From: Chryseobacterium sp. ISL-6
GTDB lineage: Bacteria; Bacteroidota; Bacteroidia; Flavobacteriales; Weeksellaceae
Assembly (NCBI RefSeq): GCF_018613715.1
Contig: NZ_JAGGPT010000011.1
Location: 62,001 to 126,000, forward strand
Length of the DNA stretch: 64,000 bases
Reading direction: 5' to 3'
The notes below the pieces were generated by a model. The model was not told the origin of the DNA and ran no database searches. It saw only the letters and a list, made by a program, of their open reading frames with translations. Below are positions 35,295-43,474 of the stretch, piece by piece (within the stretch, counting starts at the first letter, position 1; each line of letters starts with the position of its first letter). A program made the translations under genes and the position numbers.

Positions 35295-35699
35295 ATGAGT
35301 AAAAAAAGATCAGATTGTCCTATCAGTTCATCCTTGGAAATATGGGGTGACAAATGGTCATTGCTAATCATCCGTGACCTTATGCTAAACAAGGAATGTA
35401 CCTATGGAGAGTTTCTTAAAGCGGATGAAAAAATTGCAACCAATATATTGGCATCGAAACTACAGCATCTATCAGAGAATGGCATTATTGACAAGAAAGA
35501 TCATCCGGATAGTAAATTAAAGGGTCTATATTATCTTACAGAAAAAGGGATTGATCTGGTTCCTATCATTGTTGAGATTAACCTTTGGGGAGATAAATAT
35601 TTATCTACTCCGCCTGATAAGCTTAAAATGCTTGAGAATATAAAGAGAGATAAAGAAAAGTTTATAGAAACAGCTAAAATTTATCTTAAGGGAAAATAA
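35295..35699 (+). CDS. HxlR-family winged-helix transcriptional regulator
   Basis: 134 residues. HxlR fold: N-terminal Cys8 (SDCPISSSLEIWGDKWSLLIIRD), winged helix YGEFLKADEKIATNILASKL and the wing GLYYLTEKG. The N-terminal Cys in this position senses thiols/quinones in some members, but here the function is untested. It is divergent from lpdA (97-nt gap) and 118 nt upstream of a YqhD-type alcohol dehydrogenase. Either could be its target. Confidence 0.9.
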   Translation: MSKKRSDCPISSSLEIWGDKWSLLIIRDLMLNKECTYGEFLKADEKIATNILASKLQHLSENGIIDKKDHPDSKLKGLYYLTEKGIDLVPIIVEINLWGDKYLSTPPDKLKMLENIKRDKEKFIETAKIYLKGK

Positions 35700-35788
35700 T
35701 TTATTCACCACAAAAGTCAATAGTTTTCATAAAAAATAATCATATTAATTTTAAAACTTCGTTAACTCAATTTTCATATTGCATTCCG

Positions 35789-35796
35789 TAAATTTG
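35789..35796 (+). promoter_or_regulatory. Candidate -7 element (TAAATTTG) for the alcohol dehydrogenase
   Basis: TAAATTTG fits TAnnTTTG and ends 21 nt before the ATG at 35818. Confidence 0.45.
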
Positions 35797-35817
35797 AATT
35801 AAAATAAATTTACAATA

Positions 35818-36981
35818 ATGCTAAATTTCGAGTTTAAAAATCCAACAAAAATACTTTTCGGGAAGGGTGAAATAACTAAAATTTCAAAAGAAATTCCCGC
35901 AGATGCTAAAATATTAATGCTCTATGGTGGTGGAAGCATCAAAAGCAATGGTGTTTACGACCAGGTAAAAGAAGTCTTGAAAGATCATCAGGTTTATGAG
36001 TTCGGTGGAATTCCTGCCAATCCGGAGTATGAAGTTTTAATTAATGCACTAGATGTTATTAAAGAAAACAAAATAACATTTCTATTAGCTGTCGGCGGAG
36101 GTTCTGTAATTGATGGAGCTAAATTTCTTTCTGCAGCTGCAAATTACAATGGTGAACCTTGGGAAATTCTAAAAAAACCTGTAAGAACATTTGAAGGAGA
36201 AGGAATGCCTTTCGGAAGCATTTTAACGCTTCCGGCGACCGGTTCGGAAATGAATTCAGGATATGTAATTTCGAGAAGAGAAACAAATGAAAAATTATCT
36301 TCCGGTGGTCCCGGACTTTTTCCTCAATTTTCAGTTTTAGACCCTGAAGTCGTACGGTCTATTCCTAAAAGACAGATCGTAAACGGAATTACAGATGCTT
36401 ATACTCACGTTTTAGAGCAATATATGACTGCTCCATCTTCTGCAGATTTACAGGAAAGAATTGCAGAAAGCATCCTGATCAGTTTACAGGAAACCGCTCC
36501 AAAAGTAATGGCTGATAATTTTGATTATGATGCAGCCGGAAACTTTATGTGGTGTTGTACTATGGCTCTTAACGGATTGATCCAAAAAGGTGTTATTACA
36601 GACTGGGCAGTTCATGCAATGGGGCACGAATTAACGGCTTATTACGGAATTGATCATGCTAGAACACTTGCTATCATTGCCCCTTCTCATTATCGCTATA
36701 ATTTTGATTCAAAAAAAGGAAAACTGGCACAATACGCCGAGAGAGTTTGGGGAATTAAGGAAGGAAGCACAGAAGAAAAGGCTGAAGCTGGAATAAAAAA
36801 AATGGAAGAATTTTTCCATAGTTTGGATATCCAGACTAAACTTTCAGAATACACCGAAGAATATAAAGGAACTGCTGAAAGAGTAGAAAAAGCATTCACC
36901 GAAAGAAACTGGCTTGGTCTGGGAGAGTATAAAAAACTGACTCCTCAGGATGCGTATAAAATCGTAGAAATGAGCTATTAA
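35818..36981 (+). CDS. Iron-containing alcohol/aldehyde dehydrogenase (YqhD/BDH type)
   Basis: 387 residues, the YqhD length. NADPH loop AVGGGSVIDGAKF (91-103). The metal ligands D193, H197, H266 and H280 fall one residue from the E. coli YqhD positions (DAYTHVLEQY and WAVHAMGHELTAYYGIDH). Such enzymes reduce aldehydes with NADPH and protect against reactive aldehydes. The upstream HxlR gene would fit aldehyde/quinone-stress control. Followed by an inverted-repeat element. Confidence 0.93.
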   Translation: MLNFEFKNPTKILFGKGEITKISKEIPADAKILMLYGGGSIKSNGVYDQVKEVLKDHQVYEFGGIPANPEYEVLINALDVIKENKITFLLAVGGGSVIDGAKFLSAAANYNGEPWEILKKPVRTFEGEGMPFGSILTLPATGSEMNSGYVISRRETNEKLSSGGPGLFPQFSVLDPEVVRSIPKRQIVNGITDAYTHVLEQYMTAPSSADLQERIAESILISLQETAPKVMADNFDYDAAGNFMWCCTMALNGLIQKGVITDWAVHAMGHELTAYYGIDHARTLAIIAPSHYRYNFDSKKGKLAQYAERVWGIKEGSTEEKAEAGIKKMEEFFHSLDIQTKLSEYTEEYKGTAERVEKAFTERNWLGLGEYKKLTPQDAYKIVEMSY

Positions 36982-36992
36982 TAAAGCTTAGG

Positions 36993-37080
36993 GCTGGAAG
37001 TTACAAGTTGTTTTATTTTTGGGTTCTTAAAGCATTTGAATTTTCAAATCTTTAAATTCTAAACACTTGTTGCTTCCAGC
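36993..37080. repeat. Intergenic long inverted repeat (palindromic element)
   Basis: The arms GCTGGAAGTTACAAGT (36993-37008) and ACTTGTTGCTTCCAGC (37065-37080) pair at 14 of 16 positions. Inside is a perfect 7-2-7 hairpin, ATTTGAA TT TTCAAAT (37034-37049). Same size class as the element at 6717-6810. Confidence 0.65.
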
Positions 37081-37175
37081 TTATCATATAAAATTATTTT
37101 ATTTATAAACATTCGTTTAAAAAACCTTAATTTCATTACAAATATTTCAAATTTATTTATATTTTAGCATATTCT

Positions 37176-37183
37176 TAAATTTG
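37176..37183 (+). promoter_or_regulatory. -7 element (TAAATTTG) placed for a leaderless mRNA
   Basis: TAAATTTG fits TAnnTTTG with its G 6 nt before the A of the ATG at 37189. Transcription would start at the start codon. Confidence 0.5.
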
Positions 37184-37188
37184 TGAAA

Positions 37189-37650
37189 ATGAAAAAACAA
37201 CTACTTTTATTTGCCTTTTCAGCGTTAGCGCTTACCTCTTGTGAAGATGATAATAATCAAGCCTACGAATTGGATATGATGAAGGGAGAATGGAAGACGA
37301 GTAAAACAGAAATTATCTCCGGAAAAGACAATAAAACTGTACTTGCTTCCGACGTTCCAACAGGGTGTAGTACTAAAAATGTAACAGTTTTCAGAACTGA
37401 CTATTTTACATCGTATACCTCTTATGCAGGAGTTGGTGCTGACTGTCAGCAAAATGGAGTAAGTGAGGGAACTTTTACGTATGATACTGAAAGTAAGGAT
37501 TTAAATATAACATATAAGAACGATACTGAAAGAAAGTATAGAATTGTTATACTCAACAGTACAGAGCTAAAAATACAACAGCTGTTTGGCAATGTTGATG
37601 TAAATGGAGATCAGGTGGTAGATATAAGCTACACCACTTACAAAAGATAA
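37189..37650 (+). CDS. Lipocalin-like lipoprotein
   Basis: 153 residues from the ATG at 37189; a GTG two codons earlier is also in frame but falls on the promoter. Lipobox LTSC (Cys about 18). The domain MMKGEWKTSKTEIISGKDN... matches the 'G-x-W' opening of the small lipocalin-like lipoproteins common in Flavobacteriia. Two further Cys (GCSTK and DCQQN) could form a disulfide. Ligand unknown. Followed by a strong terminator. Confidence 0.8.
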   Translation: MKKQLLLFAFSALALTSCEDDNNQAYELDMMKGEWKTSKTEIISGKDNKTVLASDVPTGCSTKNVTVFRTDYFTSYTSYAGVGADCQQNGVSEGTFTYDTESKDLNITYKNDTERKYRIVILNSTELKIQQLFGNVDVNGDQVVDISYTTYKR

Positions 37651-37654
37651 AAAC

Positions 37655-37686
37655 CACACTCCCGAAAGTTCGGGAGTTTTTTTTGA
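37655..37686 (+). terminator. Terminator of the lipocalin-like gene
   Basis: ACTCCCGAA / TTCGGGAGT stem with loop AG, followed by T8, starting 8 nt past the stop. Confidence 0.92.
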
Positions 37687-37721
37687 GAAGGTTTTTTAAT
37701 TAACTAAAAATTATTAAAAAA

Positions 37722-38378
37722 ATGAAGAAGATTCTATCAGCATTCTTATTGCTGTCATTTGCCCTTTTCTTTTCGCAGAAAGAAAAGTCAGTGTTCTGGC
37801 AGGACATACAAAATTTCAAAAAATTAGATCAGGAAACTCCACCTCCCAAAGATGCTATTCTTCTAATTGGAAGTTCATCTTTTACCAGATGGACAGATAT
37901 TGCCAGTTATTTTCCTGATAAAACACTCATCAACCGTGGATTTGGTGGCTCAAGATTAACAGATCTCAATGATTTTGCCACTGACCTTCTGGATCCTTAT
38001 CAACCAAAACAAATCATCATTTACTGTGGTGATAATGATTTTGCAGACAATCATCAACTCAAAGCAAAAGTAGTTGTTGAGCGATATAAAACTTTTTATA
38101 AGAAAGTTCGTGAAAGGTTTCCGGATATAGAAATTGATTATATTTCAATAAAATTTTCACCAAGCAGAAAGATCCTCTGGCCGCAAATGAAAGAAACCAA
38201 TAAAAAGATTGCTGCATTCATGAAAAAAGAAAAAAACGCCGAATATATTGATATCACAAAAGCAATGGAAGATGCAAACGGAAATGTCAGAAGAGATCTC
38301 TTCCTGGAAGATATGCTTCATTTGACCCCCGAAGGAAACAAAATCTGGGCAGATGTGATTAGACCTTATATGAAATAA
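37722..38378 (+). CDS. Secreted GDSL/SGNH-family hydrolase
   Basis: 218 residues. Signal peptide ending FALFFSQ. The SGNH blocks are ILLIGSSSFTRW (Ser block), NRGFGGSRL (Gly block), YCGDNDFAD (Asn block) and LHLTPEGNKIW (Asp/His block). Esterase or acetylhydrolase on lipids or sugars; substrate unknown. It precedes the TPR gene by 8 nt, so they form a two-gene unit. Confidence 0.88.
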   Translation: MKKILSAFLLLSFALFFSQKEKSVFWQDIQNFKKLDQETPPPKDAILLIGSSSFTRWTDIASYFPDKTLINRGFGGSRLTDLNDFATDLLDPYQPKQIIIYCGDNDFADNHQLKAKVVVERYKTFYKKVRERFPDIEIDYISIKFSPSRKILWPQMKETNKKIAAFMKKEKNAEYIDITKAMEDANGNVRRDLFLEDMLHLTPEGNKIWADVIRPYMK

Positions 38379-38386
38379 TTAAAAAA

Positions 38387-39355
38387 ATGATAAAAAAACA
38401 AATAACCATTTTAATTCTTATTTTTAGTTTTTCAGTAATTTTTGGACAAAAAGATAAAAGTTTTGATAAACAAAAACTTATTCAAGAGCTTTCTGATAAT
38501 GCATGTAAATGTACTGACTCAATTAGTTTGTTTAATCGCAGTAAAAAAGACATTTTAAAAGATGTACATGATTGTATTGATAAACATGCCGGAGCATTAC
38601 AAATAGGATTGCTATTAGGAAGCGTAGAAACTTTAGAAAAAAAAGCACCAGAAGTAAATGGTAAAAAACAAATAAATTTAAACTTTGATACAAGTAAAAA
38701 CTCTCAACAATATACAGAAAGCTATAATGAACTTGAACGTTATCTGATGCAAAATTGTGAAAGTGTAAAAATGGCAACCGCTGTATCAGAAACCAAAACT
38801 GAAGGACTTTCAAAAGATCCAATCGCCTTGGAATTCTACTCTAAAGCATTAGAGGCTTCAAAAAAAGAAGATTGGAAAGAAGCTATTAGAAATAATGAAG
38901 AAGCTGTAAAAAAAGATCCAAAATTCATTTATGCCTGGGATAATTTAGGTATAAATTACAGACGAATTAACGAATATGATAAAGCTCTTGAAGCCTATAA
39001 AAAATCTCTTGAAATAGACCCTAAAGGAAAAATGCCTTTACAAAATATTCCTCTGGTTTATATATACAAGAAAGATTTTCAAAAAGCAATTGATGCTTAT
39101 TTAGCCTTAGACAAATTATACCCTGGAGACCCTGAAGTCTATTACGGAATTGGTCAGGTGTATTTTTCAGGTATTAAAGATGATGAAAAAGCATTAGATT
39201 ATATCTGTAAAGCTTATAGGATTTATAGCAATCAAAAATCTCCCTATCGAACAGATGCTGAAGCTGTAATGCAATCTATTTACAAAAACATGAAAGAAAA
39301 TAACAAAACTGAAAAATTTAAAGAAATCTTGAAAAAAAATAATATGCAGTTTTGA
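38387..39355 (+). CDS. Secreted TPR-repeat protein
   Basis: 322 residues. Signal peptide ending IFGQ. The N-terminal domain (about 25-110) with NACKCTDSI and DVHDCIDKHAGAL has four cysteines and looks like a small helical domain seen before TPRs in Bacteroidetes. About four TPRs follow (150-270; YAWDNLGINYRRIN and EAYKKSLEIDPKG are clear). Adaptor role likely; no enzymatic motif. Co-transcribed with the GDSL hydrolase. Confidence 0.82.
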   Translation: MIKKQITILILIFSFSVIFGQKDKSFDKQKLIQELSDNACKCTDSISLFNRSKKDILKDVHDCIDKHAGALQIGLLLGSVETLEKKAPEVNGKKQINLNFDTSKNSQQYTESYNELERYLMQNCESVKMATAVSETKTEGLSKDPIALEFYSKALEASKKEDWKEAIRNNEEAVKKDPKFIYAWDNLGINYRRINEYDKALEAYKKSLEIDPKGKMPLQNIPLVYIYKKDFQKAIDAYLALDKLYPGDPEVYYGIGQVYFSGIKDDEKALDYICKAYRIYSNQKSPYRTDAEAVMQSIYKNMKENNKTEKFKEILKKNNMQF

Positions 39356-39358
39356 TTA

Positions 39359-39470
39359 AAGAAGTTTTCAAATTGCCAACTTTTAATTTATTAATTTTCA
39401 CTTAGTAATGTTTCATGTAATAACGATGATAAAGAAGAACCTCTTACGTTAGTGGAACGAGAAACCATAC
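39359..39470 (+). pseudogene. Possible remnant of a small lipoprotein gene
   Basis: Two overlapping frames read like a broken lipoprotein start. One gives IKEVFKLPTFNLLIFT; the next, after a -1 shift near 39400, gives SNVSCNNDDKEEPL with a lipobox-like VSC. The reading then runs into the helicase terminator and no body domain survives. This could be chance in AT-rich DNA. Confidence 0.25.
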
Positions 39471-39474
39471 AAAT

Positions 39475-39506
39475 AAAAGAGGCTCCCAAATTGGGAGCCT
39501 CTTTTA
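39475..39506. terminator. Terminator shared by helicase and TPR gene
   Basis: AGAGGCTCCCAA / TTGGGAGCCTCT, 12-bp stem with a 1-nt A spacer, flanked by A-run and T-run. It ends 1 nt before the helicase stop. Confidence 0.92.
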
Positions 39507-40859
39507 TTATTTCTTTTTTTTCGATTTTGAGATCGCTTTCTGTTGGGCTCTGTTGGCTCCAAATTTCTTTGGTGCTTTTCTTTTAGAAGGTCCACCCCAG
39601 TTTTCTTTTTTGTTTTTATCTTTTTTCTCGTGAAATGCTCCACCACCTTCATGTAATTTTACCTGTGCTGGATTTTTCATTACAATCTGTTCCTCTTCAG
39701 AAGCAATCTTTTTAGGATTTATTTTTACCTCTTCAGGGAAATCAATAAATTTCAATTCCTTATCCATCAAGAGCTCAATATCTAATACTAAAGATTCTTC
39801 TTTCTTAGTAACGAACGTTATTGCTTTACCATCCTTATCTGCTCTACCTGTTCTACCAATTCTGTGAATATACTGTTCCTGTACTTCAGGTGTTTCGAAA
39901 TTGATAACGTGGGTAATATTCGAAATATCTAATCCTCTCGCCATTACATCGGTGGTGATCAGTCCTCTAATCTCTTCATTCTCGAAACGTTTCATCGCTT
40001 TCAATCTGTAATTCTGAGATTTGTTGGAGTGGATTACATCAAACTGTTCAGGGAAAAGCTCACTAATTTTAGCAAACAATAAATCGGCATTCTTTTTATT
40101 GTTATTGAAGATCAACACTTTGGACATATCTGCATTACTTTTCAGTAAATGTTCCAGTAAATTGATCTTGGTATTAAAGTTTTCAACTTTATAACCCGTC
40201 TGTTCTATTTTTTCAAGTGGAGTTCCTGATTTTGCCAATGAAATTTCAATTGGATGTGCGAAATATTGATCCAACATTTCATCTACAGCCTCCGTCATGG
40301 TAGCAGAGAATAGAATATTTTGTCTCTTCGCCTTCATCATTTCGAAAATATGTGTTAACTGAGGTCTGAAACCTAAGTTAAGCATTTCATCAAATTCATC
40401 AATAATAAGCTTTTGAACCTCTCTAAGAGATATAGCATTATCAATCGCCAGATCCATTACTCTACCAGGTGTACCTATTAAAATGTCACATCCGTTATTG
40501 AATAAAAGTTTCTGTGTATTGATATTCTTGCCACCATAAATCCCTATAACTCTTGCAGTAATGTTTTCCGTTAACTTTTCAACAATTTCCGTTACCTGAA
40601 CTACCAATTCTCTTGTAGGAACCAACACCAAAACTGTTGGATTTCCTGTTTTATTATATTTCCAAGTCTTAAGGACTGGTAAAAGATAAGCTAATGTTTT
40701 TCCGGTTCCGGTTTGAGCAATTCCCATAACATCTCTTCCTGAAAGTATTGGGCTCAAGCTCTTTTCCTGAATAGGTGTAGGTTCGAATAATTCTAAATCT
40801 GCTAAAACATCAAGAATTTTAACCGGAAGGTCAAAATCTGCAAAAGTGAGTTTTTCCAT
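39507..40859 (-). CDS. DEAD-box-type RNA helicase (RhlE-like), motif II DEFD
   Basis: 450 residues. Q motif FEPTPIQEKSL, Walker A GTGKT (51-55), PTREL, motif II D154-E155-F156-D157 (DEFD instead of DEAD), SAT, and HRIGRTGRADKDG at motif VI. The C-terminal tail is very basic (KKDKNKKENWGG..., ending KSKKKK) and likely binds RNA. RhlE-type helicases act in cold adaptation, ribosome assembly and RNA decay. DEFD is seen elsewhere in Bacteroidetes and is probably functional. A TATCTTTG box ends 5 nt before the ATG. Confidence 0.93.
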   Translation of the reverse strand: MEKLTFADFDLPVKILDVLADLELFEPTPIQEKSLSPILSGRDVMGIAQTGTGKTLAYLLPVLKTWKYNKTGNPTVLVLVPTRELVVQVTEIVEKLTENITARVIGIYGGKNINTQKLLFNNGCDILIGTPGRVMDLAIDNAISLREVQKLIIDEFDEMLNLGFRPQLTHIFEMMKAKRQNILFSATMTEAVDEMLDQYFAHPIEISLAKSGTPLEKIEQTGYKVENFNTKINLLEHLLKSNADMSKVLIFNNNKKNADLLFAKISELFPEQFDVIHSNKSQNYRLKAMKRFENEEIRGLITTDVMARGLDISNITHVINFETPEVQEQYIHRIGRTGRADKDGKAITFVTKKEESLVLDIELLMDKELKFIDFPEEVKINPKKIASEEEQIVMKNPAQVKLHEGGGAFHEKKDKNKKENWGGPSKRKAPKKFGANRAQQKAISKSKKKK

Positions 40860-40863
40860 TTTG

Positions 40864-40871
40864 CAAAGATA
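40864..40871 (-). promoter_or_regulatory. -7 element (TATCTTTG) placed for a leaderless helicase mRNA
   Basis: On the minus strand TATCTTTG fits TAnnTTTG; its G is 5 nt from the A of the ATG at 40859. Part of the leaderless set in this window. Confidence 0.45.
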
Positions 40872-40876
40872 GGTAT

Positions 40877-41386
40877 TTAATTAATTTTTACACTTTCACT
40901 TATTATTTTAATATCGTCATCCTTCCATTCGCTGGAAGTAATGATCACATTTCCTTTCTTTTTAGGATCTTTTTTAATGGGAAATTTATCTTCTTCCCAT
41001 TGTGAACAATGTGTAGAAATAGGCTTTACTAAAGGCTTCCAATCTGTTTTCCCATAGGTATATACATAAAAAGGATGCCAACAACTTGTGCACCAATCCG
41101 GGTAAGCCCCAAGATCATCTTTTCCATCATCATTTAAGTCACCAAGATTATATAAAGTGACTCCATTAGCTGGTGAGATCGTGAAAGGTTTTATCTTTTT
41201 ATCACTAAAAAAGATCGTTGTTTCACATTTTCCATCACATTCTTCACTGCAGTCGTTTACTTTTACGAAGGCATATTCTTTTGTCCCATTTCCATCATAG
41301 TCATCCTGCATTCCTTTTTCTTCTGCTTTTTGAGCCCATAAAAGAGAACTCCAAAAAGTAAAAGCGGTTAAGATCATTAGTTTCAT
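40877..41386 (-). CDS. Secreted FG-GAP/VCBS-like small protein
   Basis: 169 residues. Signal peptide ending SSLLWAQ. Two Asp-rich calcium-loop-like motifs, DYDGNGTKEYAFV and DLNDDGKDDLGAYP, resemble single FG-GAP/VCBS repeats. Several cysteines (NDCSEECDGKCE, WCTSCW) may be oxidised or bind metal. Function unknown. It lies between the UbiB-like gene and the helicase on the same strand, with gaps of 51 and 17 nt. Confidence 0.72.
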   Translation of the reverse strand: MKLMILTAFTFWSSLLWAQKAEEKGMQDDYDGNGTKEYAFVKVNDCSEECDGKCETTIFFSDKKIKPFTISPANGVTLYNLGDLNDDGKDDLGAYPDWCTSCWHPFYVYTYGKTDWKPLVKPISTHCSQWEEDKFPIKKDPKKKGNVIITSSEWKDDDIKIISESVKIN

Positions 41387-41437
41387 CTGGTTATTTTTTG
41401 TTGTTTTAAGCTTAAATAAATTTCAAAAACCATTAGA

Positions 41438-43084
41438 TTATTTTCTGGTTATTCTAAGCAAAATTATTAAAACTAATATAACAGAAAAAATAAAACCTAA
41501 TATCGCTATCAGTGACATTTCCCCAATCCGGGGTGGAGCTTCAGAAACAAAAACGATCGCTGTTGCAATCATATTAGCTCCTAAGATCAGTGCTAAAATC
41601 ATATTAACCGCACTTGATTTAATAATCTGGTTAGTCTTATCAATATTTTTTATTTCACTGGAAATGGTAAATTTATTTTCATCCAATTTTTGTAAAACAG
41701 AACGGAGCTCTTTGGGAATTTCGTCAACATTATCTGTGAAATTCATCATTTTATCCATCCCCACTTTTAGAATATTCTTTGGACTGATTTTTTTTGAGAA
41801 TATTTTCTTTGTATAGGGATGAAGGCTTTTTACAATATCCAGATCAGGATTAATAGTTCGCCCCACTCCTTCTATCAAGCTTATTCCTTTAAACAAGAGA
41901 TAAAAATAATCCGGCATATGCAGTCGGTTATCTTTAAGAATATCTTTCATCTTATTGATCATTATCTGAACATTGATCTCCTGCAGGGATGAGCTGTGAA
42001 CAAAATTGAGAATATCATTTACATCATTTTCAAATCTTCTTTCATCAGGAATTTCATAGCTTATCGCCATTTTTTTTAGATATCGAACAATTTTATGAGA
42101 ATTTTTAGCCACAAAACTTACAATAAGATCTTCAAGAATCTCTTTATCATTAGGTTGAATTTGACCAACAGCTCCAAAATCTATAAAAACAACCTTACCG
42201 TCTTTTTTTACTAAAATATTTCCGGCATGTGGGTCAGCATGAAAAAAGCCATAGTCTAAAATCTGTGCAACAAACAACCTTAGCCCTACTTCAGAAATTT
42301 TTACAGGATCAATATTATGGGCTAAGAGTTCAGCTTTATCCGTCACCTTGATTCCATCAATGAATTCCATACAAAGTACATTATTGTTGGAGAATTCTTC
42401 ATAAACTTTCGGAACGTAGGTTTCTTTATTATTTTTAAAATTCCTGCCAAACTGTAGGATATTATCCTTCTCATTGATCAGCGAAACTTCTTCCAGTAAG
42501 GATTTTTCAAAAGTGGAAATAGCTTGTTTTAAGTTAAGTTTCTCTCCTATTTCTGAATATGAAGAAACAATTTTTTCCAGGTCTTTTATTAAAAGCAAAT
42601 CATCTTCAATAACGGTCTGTACGTCAGCTTTTTTAATTTTCAGGATCACTTCAGAACCATTTAACAACGTAGCTTTGTACACTTGAGCAATAGAAGCTGT
42701 GGCCAAAGGTTGAACCTGAACTTCCTGAAAGTGATCTTTAACTAAAATATTAAATTCATTTTCAAGGATTTCATTCACATTCATGTCTACAGTATCTACC
42801 TTATCCTGTAATCTCTGTAATTCCTGAATCAGTTCCGGTGGAAGTAAATCTTCTCTATTGCTGAATGTCTGACCTAATTTAACAAACGTGGGTCCCAATT
42901 CTTCCAAAACCAATCTGATCCGTTCGTAAACCGTTCCTTTTGATATGATTTCATCAGAATTTCCAGCATCTTCCTCTTGCTTATTCCCATTCATTCTTGC
43001 CAGCATATCCTTAAAACCGTATTTACTCAATACAGAAATCAGTCGGGCAGATCTTTTCAGTTTTCGTTGTTGTTTATCAAACAT
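41438..43084 (-). CDS. ABC1/AarF/UbiB-family atypical kinase
   Basis: 548 residues. The UbiB KxGQ motif is K69-L-G71-Q72 (FVKLGQTFSNREDL). The catalytic loop reads FHADPHAGNIL and the metal motif VVFIDFGAVGQ. Two C-terminal membrane helices (about 495-545) anchor it. UbiB proteins support ubiquinone synthesis; in menaquinone-using Bacteroidetes the role is less clear and ATPase activity on lipid/quinone intermediates is the best guess. No quinone genes are adjacent. Confidence 0.9.
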   Translation of the reverse strand: MFDKQQRKLKRSARLISVLSKYGFKDMLARMNGNKQEEDAGNSDEIISKGTVYERIRLVLEELGPTFVKLGQTFSNREDLLPPELIQELQRLQDKVDTVDMNVNEILENEFNILVKDHFQEVQVQPLATASIAQVYKATLLNGSEVILKIKKADVQTVIEDDLLLIKDLEKIVSSYSEIGEKLNLKQAISTFEKSLLEEVSLINEKDNILQFGRNFKNNKETYVPKVYEEFSNNNVLCMEFIDGIKVTDKAELLAHNIDPVKISEVGLRLFVAQILDYGFFHADPHAGNILVKKDGKVVFIDFGAVGQIQPNDKEILEDLIVSFVAKNSHKIVRYLKKMAISYEIPDERRFENDVNDILNFVHSSSLQEINVQIMINKMKDILKDNRLHMPDYFYLLFKGISLIEGVGRTINPDLDIVKSLHPYTKKIFSKKISPKNILKVGMDKMMNFTDNVDEIPKELRSVLQKLDENKFTISSEIKNIDKTNQIIKSSAVNMILALILGANMIATAIVFVSEAPPRIGEMSLIAILGFIFSVILVLIILLRITRK

Positions 43085-43171
43085 ATTGTATGGATAGTGA
43101 ACGCAAATTACTCCAAAAACTATTCCTATGTAGAATTTAAAATAACGATCTAAGAAAAACTTTTCACCTTT

Positions 43172-43201
43172 CTTGTTATTTGCTAGTTTTTTTTATCTTT
43201 A
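43172..43201 (+). promoter_or_regulatory. Promoter of the double-glycine peptide gene
   Basis: CTTG (43172-43175), 18 nt, then TATCTTTA (43194-43201). This is one base off the TAnnTTTG consensus with good -33 spacing, and predicts a 5' leader of about 40 nt before the ATG at 43246. Confidence 0.5.
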
Positions 43202-43245
43202 TGGAGTACAAATCAAATTAATACTAACCCATAAAAGATTACAAA

Positions 43246-43407
43246 ATGAAAAATTTACCAAGTAAAAAATTATCCAGAGAAGAATTAAGAAATGTTTCAG
43301 GAGGTGGAATCATTGTTGGTTGTTCAAACCAGTGCTGCCCTACCGATGGAAGACCAAGATGTCCAAGATTGATCTGCCCTGCTGTGGTTTGCCCGCAGTT
43401 AGTATAA
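43246..43407 (+). CDS. Bacteriocin-like double-glycine leader peptide, Cys-rich core
   Basis: 53 residues. The leader MKNLPSKKLSREELRNVSGG has the pattern K-K-L-S-R-E-E-L-(K/R)-N-(I/V)-(S/T)-G-G of Flavobacteriia double-glycine precursors ('bacteriocin-like protein' in Chryseobacterium). Cleavage after GG leaves a core of about 33 residues with six cysteines (VGCSNQCCP, RCP, ICP, VCP) and seven prolines. It could be a secreted disulfide or modified peptide. No modifying enzyme, peptidase-ABC transporter or immunity gene is seen nearby, so export must use distant genes. It has its own promoter and terminator and is divergent from ubiB. Confidence 0.8.
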   Translation: MKNLPSKKLSREELRNVSGGGIIVGCSNQCCPTDGRPRCPRLICPAVVCPQLV

Positions 43408-43437
43408 GATATAAATAGGAAAAAAACCATTTTATAA

Positions 43438-43468
43438 AAAAACAGAATGCTAGGCATTCTGTTTTTCT
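43438..43468. terminator. Terminator between the peptide gene and the GNAT-nitrilase gene
   Basis: AACAGAATGC / GCATTCTGTT, 10-bp stem with loop TAG, T-run on the plus side and A-run on the other, so it can act for both convergent genes. Confidence 0.9.
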
Positions 43469-43474
43469 TTTTTA

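Noticed and set aside
39449..39652. A 67-codon minus-strand ORF overlapping the helicase 3' end.
   Set aside because: It is a Lys/Arg-rich shadow of the helicase C-terminal tail in another frame and crosses the terminator.
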